NCBI GenBank assembly: GCA_963971305.1
Contig: OZ020308.1
Location: 24,457,275-24,521,274 of the forward strand
Reading direction: 5' to 3'
DNA from: Arcuatula senhousia
Taxonomy: Eukaryota; Mollusca; Bivalvia; Mytilida; Mytilidae
Length of the DNA: 64,000 bases
Of this stretch, positions 13,901 to 23,394 are shown piece after piece (position 1 is the first letter of the stretch; the number at the start of each line of letters is the position of its first letter). The notes beneath the pieces are model-generated. The model made no database searches and was not told the origin of the DNA. It saw only the letters and a program-made list of their open reading frames with translations. Position numbers and translations under genes: made by a program.

Positions 13901-15700
13901 CTTGTATATTTTGAAAACTATTTAACTCTTCAAATCTTTAGAGTAAAGTTACATTTGTTTAAATCGGGGGTGTAACCTTGGCTACAAAACATACTCTTCA
14001 GTACTGAAGACGTAGAAAAAATATCTATATTTAAAAGTGTTTTTATTAAGCGAAGCATTAAAATTATCAATATGAATATTCGCTTTTTATTATGTGAATA
14101 GAAGTAGTGATCAATGTTTCTAAACATTTACAAAAACTTGGTTCAATATCTACATTGTTGACTGCACATTCAATTTGTAAATTGTATAGAGGCAGAAACA
14201 AGTTGTAAAAATTGAATTGACATTCACTAATTTTTTTTTATATTGATATATTATTCTTGTACCTTGTAGAAGAAACAAAAACAAGATTTACAGTTACAAA
14301 TTTAGAATTGACAATCTCAAAAAGTTTTTTCATTCATTCAAAATACCATGCTAACTGCATATTCTAAACTGGTAACAGGGTAAAAAGAAACACATTTGAA
14401 ACACAAGTGTCATATTTTAGATAAATTGATTCGTAAGCTAAAGTTAACATGCTTATAAAAATCATAGATAATAACCAATATTAGAAATCGATCTACATGT
14501 AACAATACAGTAATAAAAATCGCATAGTTCGAAATGATGAAAACTTCAATAAATCGTGTACAAATTTTAGTAATTTGCAAAACTCTTTAAGTCTGCAAGC
14601 ATAAAACAAATTAATAAGAAAACGGCTTCAAGGTGGACAATTTACCCCTTTAAAACACTGTATGCATATTTGTTCTCCTTTGACAACCCTTTGAAATAAT
14701 GCAATTCCATTCATACTGTTGCCAACAGAGAGAAATAGTTTGCTGGTATTGCCAGTGCTGTTGTGTTTAAATGACGTGTTCCCTTTTATCTTAATACCTA
14801 ATTGGAATGATATTCATTAGCCAAATGCACTTAATTTCACAATATGTAGTTTTCACATGTTAAACACAATAAAAACTTTCACCATACAATTTTTTTTTTT
14901 TACCCATTTTAGATACACATGAAACATTTAGGTCTAGTGAATTTAGATAATTATATTAATTAATTATATTCATTACTTATAAACAGAATCTAGTATTATA
15001 TTTTATACTTTTTAGAGTCAAGAAATAATCACAAGACAACGGAAGACATTACTGAAAGGACAAGTTAATACGAAACATACATATATTCATAAAGGAGGTC
15101 TTATGCTTTATATACGACTATAGTTCCGCATGATATTAAAACGGTTGGTTTTGGTCTATATGACTTTTTAAGAGCCTCTTTTATTAGGAAAGAAAATAAG
15201 ATCTTTCAATGTCTTTCAAGAGTGAGTGTCTTAATTTTCTACATTTGGGGTTAAAACATTCAATTGCAATCAAACAAACCCAACCAACAAGTTCATTACA
15301 GTTAGCTTTCCCCCTAAAATTTTAACATTAATCAATTTGCTACCTCTCTGATGTGTAAATGCTAAGCAATTTTATAAATGTTAAAAAAAAAAGAAATATA
15401 TCTATACTTTCATGACGGTATTGTTATGACTATTCGGACTACATTGTAAGCATCAACATTAAAATAAATCGGTATCCTATTGATCGATGATCGATGTTTA
15501 CATGATTAACTAGTAAATTACCTCATAAACTCATTTTCGTATGGCCCTTTGAACTTCGTGTACCTATGTTCAGTTCGTTTTCTCGTTTTGTCATCTTTTG
15601 AGTCCCCTACACCCACTTTTGAGAACGGAGACAAAAAGTTAGGTGGTATGGCTGGTGCAGTTGTGTTAAATTGACGTGGCTTTTTAGTATTCCCTTTCAT
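2736..15700 (-). CDS. HEPN(DZIP3-type)-CARD-NACHT-LRR receptor, six coding exons
   Basis: Probable cytosolic NOD-like immune receptor of about 1174 residues. The spliced order on the minus strand is 15700-15522, 12460-12030, 11637-11383, 10249-9938, 5553-5412, 4941-2736. Each junction has GT/AG borders and matching phase (2, 1, 1, 1, 2), and the total of 3525 nt is 1175 codons ending in TAG. Domains by residue: basic leader 1-59; DZIP3-like HEPN about 60-285; CARD-like helical domain about 292-385; pre-NACHT linker 393-440; NACHT from about 455 with Walker A GAGGSGKS at 466-473 and Walker B VLFLLDGYNG near 540-549; LRRs 1017-1174. In NLRs the NACHT binds ATP and drives oligomerisation, the LRRs sense ligand or hold the protein off, and CARD recruits partners; that this protein does so is inference. 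Oddities: the HEPN R-H motif and the NACHT sensor look altered, and a 15-nt in-phase microexon (9624-9610) may be optional. Pfam names are recognised from memory of the families. Confidence 0.85.
5412..5553 (-). CDS. NLR gene exon 5 (pre-NACHT linker)
   Basis: Acceptor ATATTACAG before 5553, donor AATGG|GTATGC after 5412, 142 nt, phase 1 in and phase 2 out. It encodes 47 residues, DVVGVCRDYLYNTYKTMF followed by TRCHPFSWAENITVNIRDLY and IPLDILDSNG. The pattern (short helix, PxxW.E, then hydrophobic strand with Ile-rich L/I.DLY.PL) is what commonly precedes the NACHT P-loop in invertebrate NLR-like proteins. An alternative acceptor at TTTGCAG inside the exon would break the frame. Confidence 0.75.
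5860..6440. repeat. Dispersed repeat in NLR intron 4
   Basis: More GC-rich than its surroundings. Contains TAGTACACCTGTCGGGTTGC and TGACAAACCAACATCTGCAC, both of which recur: the second at 33746 and a variant of the first at 31640. The left part (AAGTACCAATGGGGTATCAG, TCAAAAGTCCGAAAGGG) resembles 50650-50740. The 102-residue open frame starting at 6275 lies in this repeat and is not a gene. Confidence 0.6.
6441..8280. other. AT-rich intron 4 sequence
   Basis: No supported gene. Two 24-nt stretches with AG/GT borders occur on the plus strand (6625-6648 and 7967-7990), too short to call. Confidence 0.3.
8287..8364 (+). CDS. Weak terminal-exon candidate inside NLR intron 4
   Basis: ACATATATTTCAG is followed by a phase-2 open stretch encoding PDSMELPRNDANQSWGSLSE and TVNVR before TAA. 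The opposite strand is also open here, and the sequence could belong to a dispersed repeat. No matching upstream exon was found. Confidence 0.15.
9020..9081 (+). CDS. Weak internal-exon candidate inside NLR intron 4
   Basis: TTTTTCTTTTTAG precedes and AACAG|GTATGT ends an open 62-nt stretch encoding QCYDLNRSQCLQSFLDINN. Splice signals are good on both sides, but the exon is short, lies antisense to the NLR gene and has no visible partner exon. Confidence 0.18.
9610..9624 (-). CDS. Possible 15-nt optional microexon of the NLR gene
   Basis: On the minus strand AAAAG precedes and GTAAGT follows a 15-nt stretch that is phase 1 at both ends, so it could be inserted between exons 4 and 5 without disturbing the frame (adding GIDTF). 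The surrounding text resembles the 3' end of exon 4 (GGCATCAAGGATACAGTGGGTAAG against GGAATAGATACATTCGGTAAG), so it may be a decayed duplicate of that splice junction. The acceptor has a poor pyrimidine tract. The main gene model works without it. Confidence 0.25.
9938..10249 (-). CDS. NLR gene exon 4 (CARD-like death-fold domain)
   Basis: Acceptor TATAACAG before 10249, donor GTGG|GTAAGA after 9938, 312 nt, phase 1 to phase 1. The 104 residues form a predicted six-helix pattern: YKMFVDGVQAEDILDRLQQN, then QVLKFSERQEIL, NSERMQIIIDIINNT, FGFKALCDSIKF, KYKKLYDDVMAIRKEV. Spacing and the gVL-(x)n-E-x-I pattern fit a CARD better than a death or DED domain. A symmetric phase-1 exon carrying one domain is easy to shuffle, which suits the NLR family. 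A DED/PYD-like fold cannot be excluded without a profile search. Confidence 0.72.
10318..10960 (+). pseudogene. Decayed reverse-transcriptase fragment (possibly Penelope-like)
   Basis: Plus-strand text in NLR intron 3 gives broken reading frames for SFSNMLDFLIDNIYVTFG, then QIGIPLGTNCASFLDDLFLY, then ARSFNLTFRYIYDVLSVNNP, later FYASRLF-type text and AYGGYISQLIRYVRACTNFS. This is the IGIPxGTNCAP...RYIDDVL reverse transcriptase common in mollusc genomes. The catalytic IDD reads IYD, and stops and frameshifts are frequent, so it is dead. Assignment to Penelope-like elements is from memory and uncertain. It lies antisense to the NLR gene; its left end is close to exon 4. Confidence 0.7.
11040..11185 (+). 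repeat. Dispersed repeat copy, family with CAAGTCAGGACCATTG
   Basis: Contains TACCAAGTCAGGACCATTGT and TTTCTCTTGGACAATGAGAT then CCAAGTTCGGTAATTTT. Related copies: 18725-18870 (plus), 32450-32560 (plus), 20690-20860 and 48135-48235 (minus). Short fragments of the same text appear elsewhere, for example at 49442-49465. Confidence 0.7.
11383..11637 (-). CDS. NLR gene exon 3 (end of HEPN domain plus basic linker)
   Basis: Acceptor TTCCACAG before 11637, donor AATG|GTATGT after 11383, 255 nt, phase 1 to phase 1. It begins DTMSPEEYVSLWNQVRDVLV and continues LGGPPIRVRLHRIEHETIT, which matches the usual closing helices of DZIP3-type HEPN domains (pattern W..I..VL.RLG). It ends in a Lys/Arg-rich linker (SKRRGRSLKNKSKDEN). 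The linker could be flexible or a nuclear localisation signal; the sequence alone does not decide. Confidence 0.78.
12030..12460 (-). CDS. NLR gene exon 2 (HEPN, DZIP3-type, main part)
   Basis: Acceptor TATTTCAG before 12460, donor G|GTAGGT after 12030, 431 nt, phase 2 in and phase 1 out. It encodes about 144 residues with the signature of the DZIP3-type HEPN domain: LLMDAGTFALKSTFDSVHPP, then VINDKIWEMLYP, then a segment with CPPYPNGWGAPPLPTDSS and DIVRLQLLHEKVARM. In the family as I know it, the last helix carries an R-N-(x)4-H motif (pattern YRNxVYGHA). Here the aligned text is LHEKVARMD, so the Arg and His positions appear replaced. That suggests an HEPN used for interaction rather than as an RNase; this rests on a remembered consensus. 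Confidence 0.8.
12461..14640. other. AT-rich part of NLR intron 1
   Basis: About 2.2 kb of AT-rich intron with short T- and A-runs. No exon, RNA gene or clear repeat was found. Confidence 0.35.
14735..14890 (-). pseudogene. Decayed duplicate of NLR exon 1 start and upstream flank
   Basis: Aligns by eye with 15650-15810: shared TGCTGTTGTGTTTAAATGACGTG against TGCAGTTGTGTTAAATTGACGTG, then the start-codon region, then CACTTAATTTCACA and GTTTTCACATGTTAAACACAATAAAAAC-type text. The start codon has become ATA, and only the first codons' region is retained. It marks a local tandem duplication at the 5' end of the NLR gene. Confidence 0.65.
15522..15700 (-). CDS. NLR gene exon 1 (start codon, basic leader)
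   Basis: Opens with ATG at 15700-15698 and runs 179 nt to a good donor (AG|GTAATT) at 15521, leaving phase 2. It encodes 59 residues rich in Lys/Arg, Pro and Ser, starting MKGNTKKPRQF and ending KGPYENEFM. There is no signal peptide or membrane segment. The split codon AG|A joins exon 2 in frame and places the leader directly before the HEPN domain. A decayed copy of the 5' part of this exon and its upstream flank lies at about 14735-14890. The upstream region 15701-16200 is AT-rich and I could not identify a core promoter. Confidence 0.7.
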
Positions 15701-18170
15701 CTTGTTCCCTTATTGGAATTATAATCACTATCCGAATACAACTTATTTCACAAATAAGTGATTTTCACATGCTATGCACAATAAAAAAACTTCCACCATA
15801 TAATTTCCAATTATAAACCCTTTGGTTTATCAATTTTAAGAGGAGAAAGAATTGATTTTTAATCACATATTTCCCAATATTTTCATTTTACTATAAACTG
15901 ATAATATAAAACCACTATTTTAACAACATCGATCACTGATTTTTACCACAAAAGAAATAAATATATATCCTAGCTTGTGTTCTATATTATTTTAACACTC
16001 GTGACAAATTAGATCTAAACATGGCAGAACTTGTGCCTAATATATACAAAAATCTACCTCCCCGAGTCTAAAACACTATTGTGAATCGTATATACCTACC
16101 AACGGGCGGACAAGGTCAAATATTGAGATTTCAACCATGTTGGATGACACGCCACACGGAGATAGCTGTTAAGGTCTGATTCAAATCACTTACCCCCCAA
16201 AGAGCAATTTAATTCTTATTGTCAATGCTAGTATTGTGTATTTTAAGAATTAAATTAACACTCAAAAGATTTAAAATAACCAAACGCATATCACTTATCT
16301 TTAGAAAAAGATATTTAATGATACACTACACCTATTATCATAGCTTTCTTCAAATGTTTTCGATAACAGAAAAATCCAGTAATTAAAGGGTTAATTGCCT
16401 ATGCTTAGGTAAAAGTGAGACGCCTAATAGAGTTGAATTGAAATAAGAGACTAAGGAAAGTATAAGTAGTAGAAATACACAAAAAAAATAAAACAACAAA
16501 AAAAACCCCCAAACAAATGAGGCAACATTATTTTTTGAGAAAAAAAAAACTTTTGAAACACGAATCCTCTATTCAATAATAAACCGAGACAAAAAAAAAA
16601 AGAAAAAAAGAAAAAAACCAAACCGAGTCGAATATAATAGAGGGTGAAGAGGGAATGATAGTTATTATGAATGAATTATTTCATAAAAAGTTTCTCTTAA
16701 TAATCCGTCTAGACACACATATTTCTATATTGAAAGAAAACAAACTATGTGGCAATTAAAATTACAAAATCTTATGATAATCGTAAAGAAACCGAAAAGG
16801 AAGAAGAATGTTTATTTGTCCAAAAAGAATGGGCCCACAAGGGGCATGCTACAGTGCATAAAAAAACAGCAATAACAATCTTTAGGTTTAAGTTATATAC
16901 CCAAATATTTAAAGCGTATAGCCTCAGGTACAACCAGTATGAGACGAAATGAATATATATTTTATACAGATATTGTATACTGTATATGATATTGTTGTTA
17001 GGATTGTAACCTGATTCAGATATTTGAGAATAAATGTCTCTGTTATCTGAAACATTTTAGTTATGTGTAGTGTTTTTTCTACATGTAACATAATTCATGG
17101 GAAAGGGTCAATGAAATTTACAAATTACATGTGAGAAACTACTAAAAATAAAGAAAATAGAACAATAAAAAATGCATTTCTACTTCTATTTTCGTGTCTA
17201 AATATTGACTCTGCATTTCACAACTATTATAGAAGTATAGACTAAGAAAGAAGAAGAAAAGAATTCAGGTACAAAACACCAGTAAATTGAGTTAAAGGGT
17301 ACGCTTATAATACCATATACAGTTGTATATGGCATTATAGATTAATAAATTATCTTATACAACAGGCCCATCCTGACAGTAACGTGACATATCTAGGAGA
17401 AAGTTTATTCCAACATTGTGTGGAGCTTAAACAAAACATTGAGTAATCCATATCAATAATACAGATAGTCAACAGGGGTATAAATTAAAGAAATAATGTC
17501 AAGATGTTCCTTTATAGGTAACTTATTGGCGATTTAATTTTCCAATATTTTGATAAGAGACAAAAGTACTTCTTGAATAACTTTCAGTAAAAATAACGTT
17601 GTTTCTTGTACAAATCGAAAGCCGTGCAGCTTTTTCATATATCTTATTCTACAATTTGAACCATTTAGTTTTTAATAAGTTTCTATTGATATCAAATCAA
17701 TATCAAGACAAAGTTTGGTAAAGACATATTTATGTTTTCTGTAGAACAATTAACGCTTCCCCGAAAATATCAAATTGGCTAGAATGTTTTGGTCATTCAT
17801 TCTTCAAAACCATGACCCCTTCTTAGAGATTTGTTGTTTGTTTTATTTAGTTTAGGTCATATATACTTTGCTGACCAGAATTGAACATGACCAAATTTCA
17901 GCTTTCTAGTTTTTAAAAGAAACTGTAATTCACAAGAAAATAACTCGATAATATAAAGTTTCAAAATTAAATAACGTGTGTTTACTTTACAATGTTTATC
18001 TTTCTTCCTTCAATGTAGTTCAAGTGTTCTCCCAAAGCACTTCAGATCACCCTTTTATGACAGTCATGATCTAAGTGATGTGAGGATTTTAGGGTGACAG
18101 GTTCATGGTGTATATTTCAAGTGTCTTTAGTGATAATGATAATGATAAATTTCAGGACCCACTTCTGTCT
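15701..18170. other. Upstream of NLR gene, no gene supported
   Basis: 15701-16200 should contain the NLR promoter and any 5' untranslated exon, but I identify no core element with confidence. 16480-16630 has long A-runs. A 67-residue plus-strand frame at 16749-16952 is Lys-rich and lacks splice or homology support. Confidence 0.3.
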
Positions 18171-18177
18171 ATTTGTT

Positions 18178-18386
18178 TTAATAGTTTGCAGTTGGTATCA
18201 TAAAATACCCAAAGTCTTCCATTATTTCGAATGATAATATTTCGGCTAAATGTTTTCGCTGTTGTAATTGGCAACTAATGAGTAGCACTTCTATGTCCTC
18301 TATAATATTTGGAAAGATACTAACCAGATCAAGCTTACACATATCTTTCATATAGATATATAGAGAACAGGTTCTTGTAGAGTCAT
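18178..18386 (-). CDS. Likely terminal exon of an unrecognised minus-strand gene
   Basis: Acceptor CATTACATCAG before 18386, phase 1 in, then 68 codons to a stop at 18180-18178. The protein text looks like real coding sequence: DDSTRTCSLYIYMKDMCKLD, LVSIFPNIIEDIEVLLISCQ, then LQQRKHLAEILSFEIMEDFG and MIPTANY. I recognise no family. It could be the last exon of the gene that starts at 23394, with at least one unseen exon between to change phase from 0 to 1. Confidence 0.45.
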
Positions 18387-18719
18387 CTGATGTAATGAAT
18401 CGTTTGGTTACAATAAAAAAAATCGTTTGGTAACAATAATAAAAATACAATTTTACTTCCAAAACTTTCAGTTTTTAAGTATGAAAGTAATACCCTTTTA
18501 AAATAACAGGCGCGTTAGGGTTTTTGGTGTTTTAATTTGTAAGGTCTAGCAATTACCCTATACAGTTTGCAAGATATTAAGCTAACTGAAAAATATGCTC
18601 TTAAAACCCTGAATGTATTGTTTCTTGTAGAATGGATTATAACTTACTATTTTTATATAATAAACGTGTATAAGATGATTACTCAAGTTTTAATACTAGT
18701 ATAATAAAATGGTCGTGGA

Positions 18720-18880
18720 TACTACTAAGCAAGGGTAATTTAGTTTTGAAATGCCAGTACCAAGTTAGAACCATTTCGATCTTCACTTTTTGTGGGATTT
18801 TATTACCTTGCAATGCTTCGTCTTTTCTTCTTGGACCTTTGAGAGTGATAATCACAGTTTGGTAATTTTGGTTTTTACTT
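18720..18880 (+). repeat. Dispersed repeat copy (same family as 11040)
   Basis: AGTACCAAGTTAGAACCATTT, TCTTCTTGGACCTTTGAGAG and CAGTTTGGTAATTTTGG match 11080-11180 with many changes. Confidence 0.55.
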
Positions 18881-20680
18881 TTATTTCATCGAGGGTAAGT
18901 CGAAATGTAAGTTCATTTCTAATAAAATGCCTTCACATTTTTTTCAATTTTACTTTCTTTCTGTTCGTTGTTTAGTGTAGTTTTTTTGTGATTGGAAAAT
19001 GTTAGCATATAATGCTAATAGGTGTTGTAAAGAAATCAGTGATTTACCCTTTTTCTAGAAATATTACCTTCCTTAACATATTTACAAAAGTGAATTGTGT
19101 ATAAGATTCTGCATTTTAACTTATGAATTGTATAGTCTACACCTATCCGTTTTATCAATCTTACTTTTTAACAAACACTACTGGCATAGATTGGATAGAC
19201 ATCTCAATCGGTCAGTGTACGTTTTTTATTTTCAATTTACAATCATAAAATATCAAACTGAGATTTGTTAAAGCGTCAATTAATCAAAACTAATCCTTTT
19301 TCAGATAGCAAAACACGACGAGTGAAAATGGCTTTGAATGGAAAGAATTAAGAATCATCAATTATAGTATGCAATCTTTTACTTACAAATTATTAGTAAA
19401 CTGGCCAAGTAAGGGTTATAACCGAATTTCCAAACAACATGACCGATATCAAATATGATAAAGCAAAACAGAGACCGAGCATGCAGTTGTTATGTACTGA
19501 GATTTGCAATTTCAATCAAATGTTAACTAAATTCATACATTCATTTAATTTTAAGCACACTATATCTATCAAATATAAACATGCTCCAACATAGTTTCAT
19601 ATAATACAATAATATAGTCTCATATTATGAAGACGGAAGAAAATTTTATTTTTTTGCATTTTGTACAACGTATTTTTATTTCTACAATATTGCAGCACAA
19701 TCTTTAATTATTCAAGTCTTGTTTTTCTATTGTTTTTTTTTTATCAAAATTCATCATATCAAGTTCCTTCGTTTTGTAATGTAGTTGAGACCAATTCACA
19801 AAATTATGGCAAGGCGTCAAGTGTCTTTGGTGAACTTGATACTTTTTTTCGAAAAAAAAAAAACAACTATTCATTATATTTGTGTACAATAATTGCTAAT
19901 GATTATTTTTGTAATGTTTAAGGAACAGTGATAATGCAAAGCGAAAGTTGAGCGAAAGTTTAATTCTCTGGTGACTACATGTCATTCTTACAATCACAGA
20001 ATCTATCCAGTAAAGTTTGCATAAAACGTAACATGCTTAAAGTGTTAATATTTAGTAAGTTAAAAGTGGTATTTTACATTAAAGTTAAGATTCAACTACT
20101 AGTATGTCAAAATAATGGTTTTCTTTTAGAAATTATTTGAATTATCGAGACACGCTTTTACAATCATTAGTAAAAAAAACTAAATAAAAAAATATTACGA
20201 AAAACTTACCATTAAGACAATTTTAGACATGTTTAGTCAAATTCCTCCAAAATTTACTGATGATATTAACTATGTGTCTTGTTTACTAGTAAGCCATAGT
20301 TACCTACGGGGATGATAACTTCGATATTTACTTTTGTATATAGGATAATATTTGACTTCGTTTTACTACAGCCTTTAAATGCAAACAACAAATATTCTTT
20401 TTTTAAAAGTGCCAAATTATATTATCCTTTAGAAGTTTGTAAATGAAGTTTTGGGTTTTGAATAACAGTAGCTCTTTAACAAATTTACTTATTGGTGTTG
20501 GAGAAACATTAAAGAGTGCGTTATATAGGGATATTATTGTTTGTCATGTAAATATTAGGCTTAAGTAAAGGGACATACTCTTTTTTATTAGTTAGATTAG
20601 AAATATAGATTTAAATAGACGTGTTGTCCTCTTAAAATTGAATTATTTAAACTTTGAATATCTTTTACATTTTTTGTTTG
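18881..20680. other. AT-rich stretch
   Basis: No supported gene. It would be intronic if the 23394-18178 gene is real. Confidence 0.3.
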
Positions 20681-20689
20681 GTATGATAA

Positions 20690-20865
20690 TTTTAAAAGCG
20701 TTAACTCTGCTATTAAGTAAAGGTTATAGCAAAATTACCAAACTTGAAATCTCAATGTCCAAGAAAAAACATGGTAGATATACCGGAAAAATTAGAAATC
20801 GCAATGGTCCTGACTTGGTACAGGCATTTCAAATGAAATTGTGGGTTAAACCAGATTAAGGTGAA
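20690..20865 (-). repeat. Dispersed repeat copy (same family as 11040)
   Basis: Contains CGCAATGGTCCTGACTTGGT and AAATTGTGGGTTAAACC, reverse complements of text at 11045-11110. The 73-residue frame across it comes from the repeat. Confidence 0.6.
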
Positions 20866-21414
20866 TGAATATCCCGAAATTGGAAATACACGTTTAAGTA
20901 AAAAGTTCCCTCATTAATGTACAAATGTACATTACAAACAAAACGAAATTGCAGGAAATTGTATGGATATAATTTAAAGGTGGACCAGTTCACATAAGGG
21001 ATATAAATCTAAATAGTCGATGGACTATTAAGATGGATGATAGATTTTGGGGGGAAATGATATAGTAAATATAGTAAAAAATGTTTAAAAATGTACTCGA
21101 AAGTCTTATGAAAATGACGATTTAGTCTTGGTGTTACCCGAATGGCAATGCTTTAGCTTACAGAGTTCGTTTTAATGTTACCAACTAACAAAATGAAGAC
21201 AGAATCATTTTGTAGATTCAAAGTTTAGGTGCTAGGAAATCTGCAGATCAGCATGCAGCGAAGATATATTTAATTTACTTTTTACGGATGTTAGCTACTA
21301 TTATTGATTCATGACCTTGTTTTAGGGATAATTGACGTTGACATTTTGGCGGGAAAAAATATTTTCTCTGACTTTTTCATAGGTTTTGCATTAGCACCAT
21401 TCTTCACAATGAAT

Positions 21415-21772
21415 CCATGATATTATGGCCAAATAAGATCTCTAATGAACAGTTATATGAAAGAGCAGGATCCGATGACATAACAACTTTAACAAAGAGA
21501 AAGCGGTGGAAATGGATTGAACACATATAAAGAAAAAATAATTATGACCTAACCAAAATTGCACTTAGATGGACACCAGAAGGAAAACGAAAACAGGGAA
21601 GACCTAAACCTACGTGGCGACGAACTATAGAGGCAGAAATGAAAGAACTTGGAACTAGCTGGGGTGAACTAGAAACAAAGGCACAAAACAGAGAAGATTG
21701 GAGATCACTAGTCCTTGCCCTATGTGCCTATGTGCCTCCGGGCATAATAAGAACTTGGTAGGTAGGTAGCAT
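21415..21772 (+). pseudogene. 3' end fragment of a non-LTR retrotransposon
   Basis: Broken plus-strand frame giving KRKRWKWIEHI, then IALRWTPEGKRKQGRPKPTW, RRTIEAEMKELGTSWGELET and NREDWRSLVLALCAYVPPG. This is the typical C-terminal tail of LINE ORF2 proteins (pattern RRWRWxGHVxR...WxPxGKRxRGRPxxTWRR). It ends in GGTAGGTAGG, a short tandem tail. An internal TAA after EHI shows it is dead. Confidence 0.8.
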
Positions 21773-22384
21773 TAGCACATTTTAGCTGTTTAAACCCATG
21801 ACAGGGTAAATAGTTGATGAAACTTTGTAAATCACTTCTTAAAAATAGATTAAAGACGTTGATTTTAAGAAAATAGAGGGTTCGTGGGCAAAACTTTTAA
21901 CCATATTTTGATGGTAAAAACCAGAGAATTCTGAAAAAATGACAGAAAAACTTAAAATAAACCAGTTAACATCCTTAATGTGCAAAATGGTTGATAATTT
22001 TAATTCAGAATTATGTTTTCTATGAGTAAAAGATTATATAGCTCAATGAAGTTGTACGTTGCCAGAGAATCCATTAACAAAAAGCCTTTTTTAAAATATT
22101 GAAATAATATATCATCAGCTTAAAATCTCATTAAATCAAATGAAAAAAACTCAACATTATTGATACGACCATAAAGAACGAAAACTGTTATATACCATGT
22201 CTATTATATATTTACATGTAAATAAAACAGAAAGCAGATCTCATAAAATCTGGGCTTGCAGAAAATAGAAAAAAAACTTTTATTACATGTACAAAAATTA
22301 TATTTTTTTCTAACTTCAAATCATTAAAAATTATATGAAATTTTAATCACCAAACAGTATTCTGTGTAGCAAAACAATACTTAC

Positions 22385-22427
22385 TTTTGACGAAAGCAAG
22401 GTTTGTTCTCCGATTAAAAATCTTTGG
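22385..22427 (-). CDS. Possible second exon of the unrecognised minus-strand gene
   Basis: On the minus strand CTCTTGAAG (or CCAAAG six bases later) precedes an open stretch ending in AAAA|GTAAGT at 22384. Either acceptor gives one base that completes the split Thr codon from 23255, then QRFLIGEQTLLSSK in frame, phase 0 out. The frame fit is suggestive, but the exon is short and the acceptor weak. Confidence 0.35.
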
Positions 22428-23254
22428 CTTCAAGAGTGACATAAAACATGATATTATAAAATGATAACGGGATTAAATCTGCTTTGTTTTCAAGTTTTGT
22501 TGTAAAGCAGTTTCAAAATTGACATGTTTTGTAAGTTATTCGGAGAAAATCAGTCCAAAATCTGCTTTAAGTTCAAAGTACGGCACGTTATCGCCCTTCA
22601 ATGATAGATCGACTGTCGAATTCTGTGTTTACCCAGGCTCAAACATTAGGACAATATATATGATTTTATGAAAGGAAGGATTTTCGGATATTATTTTTAA
22701 GACTTTTTATCGATTCATATTGAGTGATAAATATTTAGGTCTCAATCAATCATTTATTTTTGACTTTACCAGGTGCGAGGTTCTATGGTAGATAGGTAAT
22801 CATTGTCATCAGGTAGAGAGGTATTATAAAATGATGACATTACTTTTAGAAACGAATAGGATTAAAAATGAACGTACAAACTTGTTGATTCAAAATTCTC
22901 AGCAGTCTCTGGCCATAGCTGAATATAATGAGATGTTCAAAAAGTGTATGCGACAAATCCACCACGGAAAACGGATAACATTTCACCAAATCTAAAGAAT
23001 TATAAATGATCCACCAGAATGTTTTTTATAAAAAAAATTCTCAATACCTTTTTGCCTGAAATTACTTTTATCAAAATTTGTCTAAAAAAAACAGAATCTA
23101 AAAAAAAGCTACAACTATTGAATGCCTTCTGTTTTTTTCCATAACAGATTGTGCTTTCCTTGGTAAATGTTTAACAATGAATTTCTAAATTTTCAATTTA
23201 GACTAAGGCTAAAAAAAAAAAAACAGAATCATTTGAATTATAAAATCGACTTAC

Positions 23255-23394
23255 GTTTCAATATCAGGTGTGAACACAACATTTTCATTTTGTATTACAG
23301 GTGGGATTCCCTCTAAAGCTATGACACTAGGAATCTTAGGCTCCGGGGTAGAAAAGACAGATATCGTAATATCAGGTATCCATATATCATCCAT
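23255..23394 (-). CDS. First exon of an unrecognised minus-strand gene
   Basis: ATG at 23394-23392 in the context GAAAAATGG, open for 46 codons to donor AAAC|GTAAGT at 23254 (phase 2). The encoded text begins MDDIWIPDITISVF and continues STPEPKIPSVIALEGIPPVI, then ENVVFTPDIET. It is Pro/Ile/Val-rich with no domain I recognise. GC content is higher than the AT-rich flanks. The plus strand also shows AG/GT borders around an open 69-nt stretch here, but the minus reading is longer, has a start codon and a stronger donor. Confidence 0.5.

Noticed and set aside
23301..23369. Plus-strand exon candidate encoding GIPSKAMTLGILGSGVEKTD
   Set aside because: The minus strand over the same bases has a longer open frame with ATG, strong donor and better coding character, so the plus reading is taken as a shadow.
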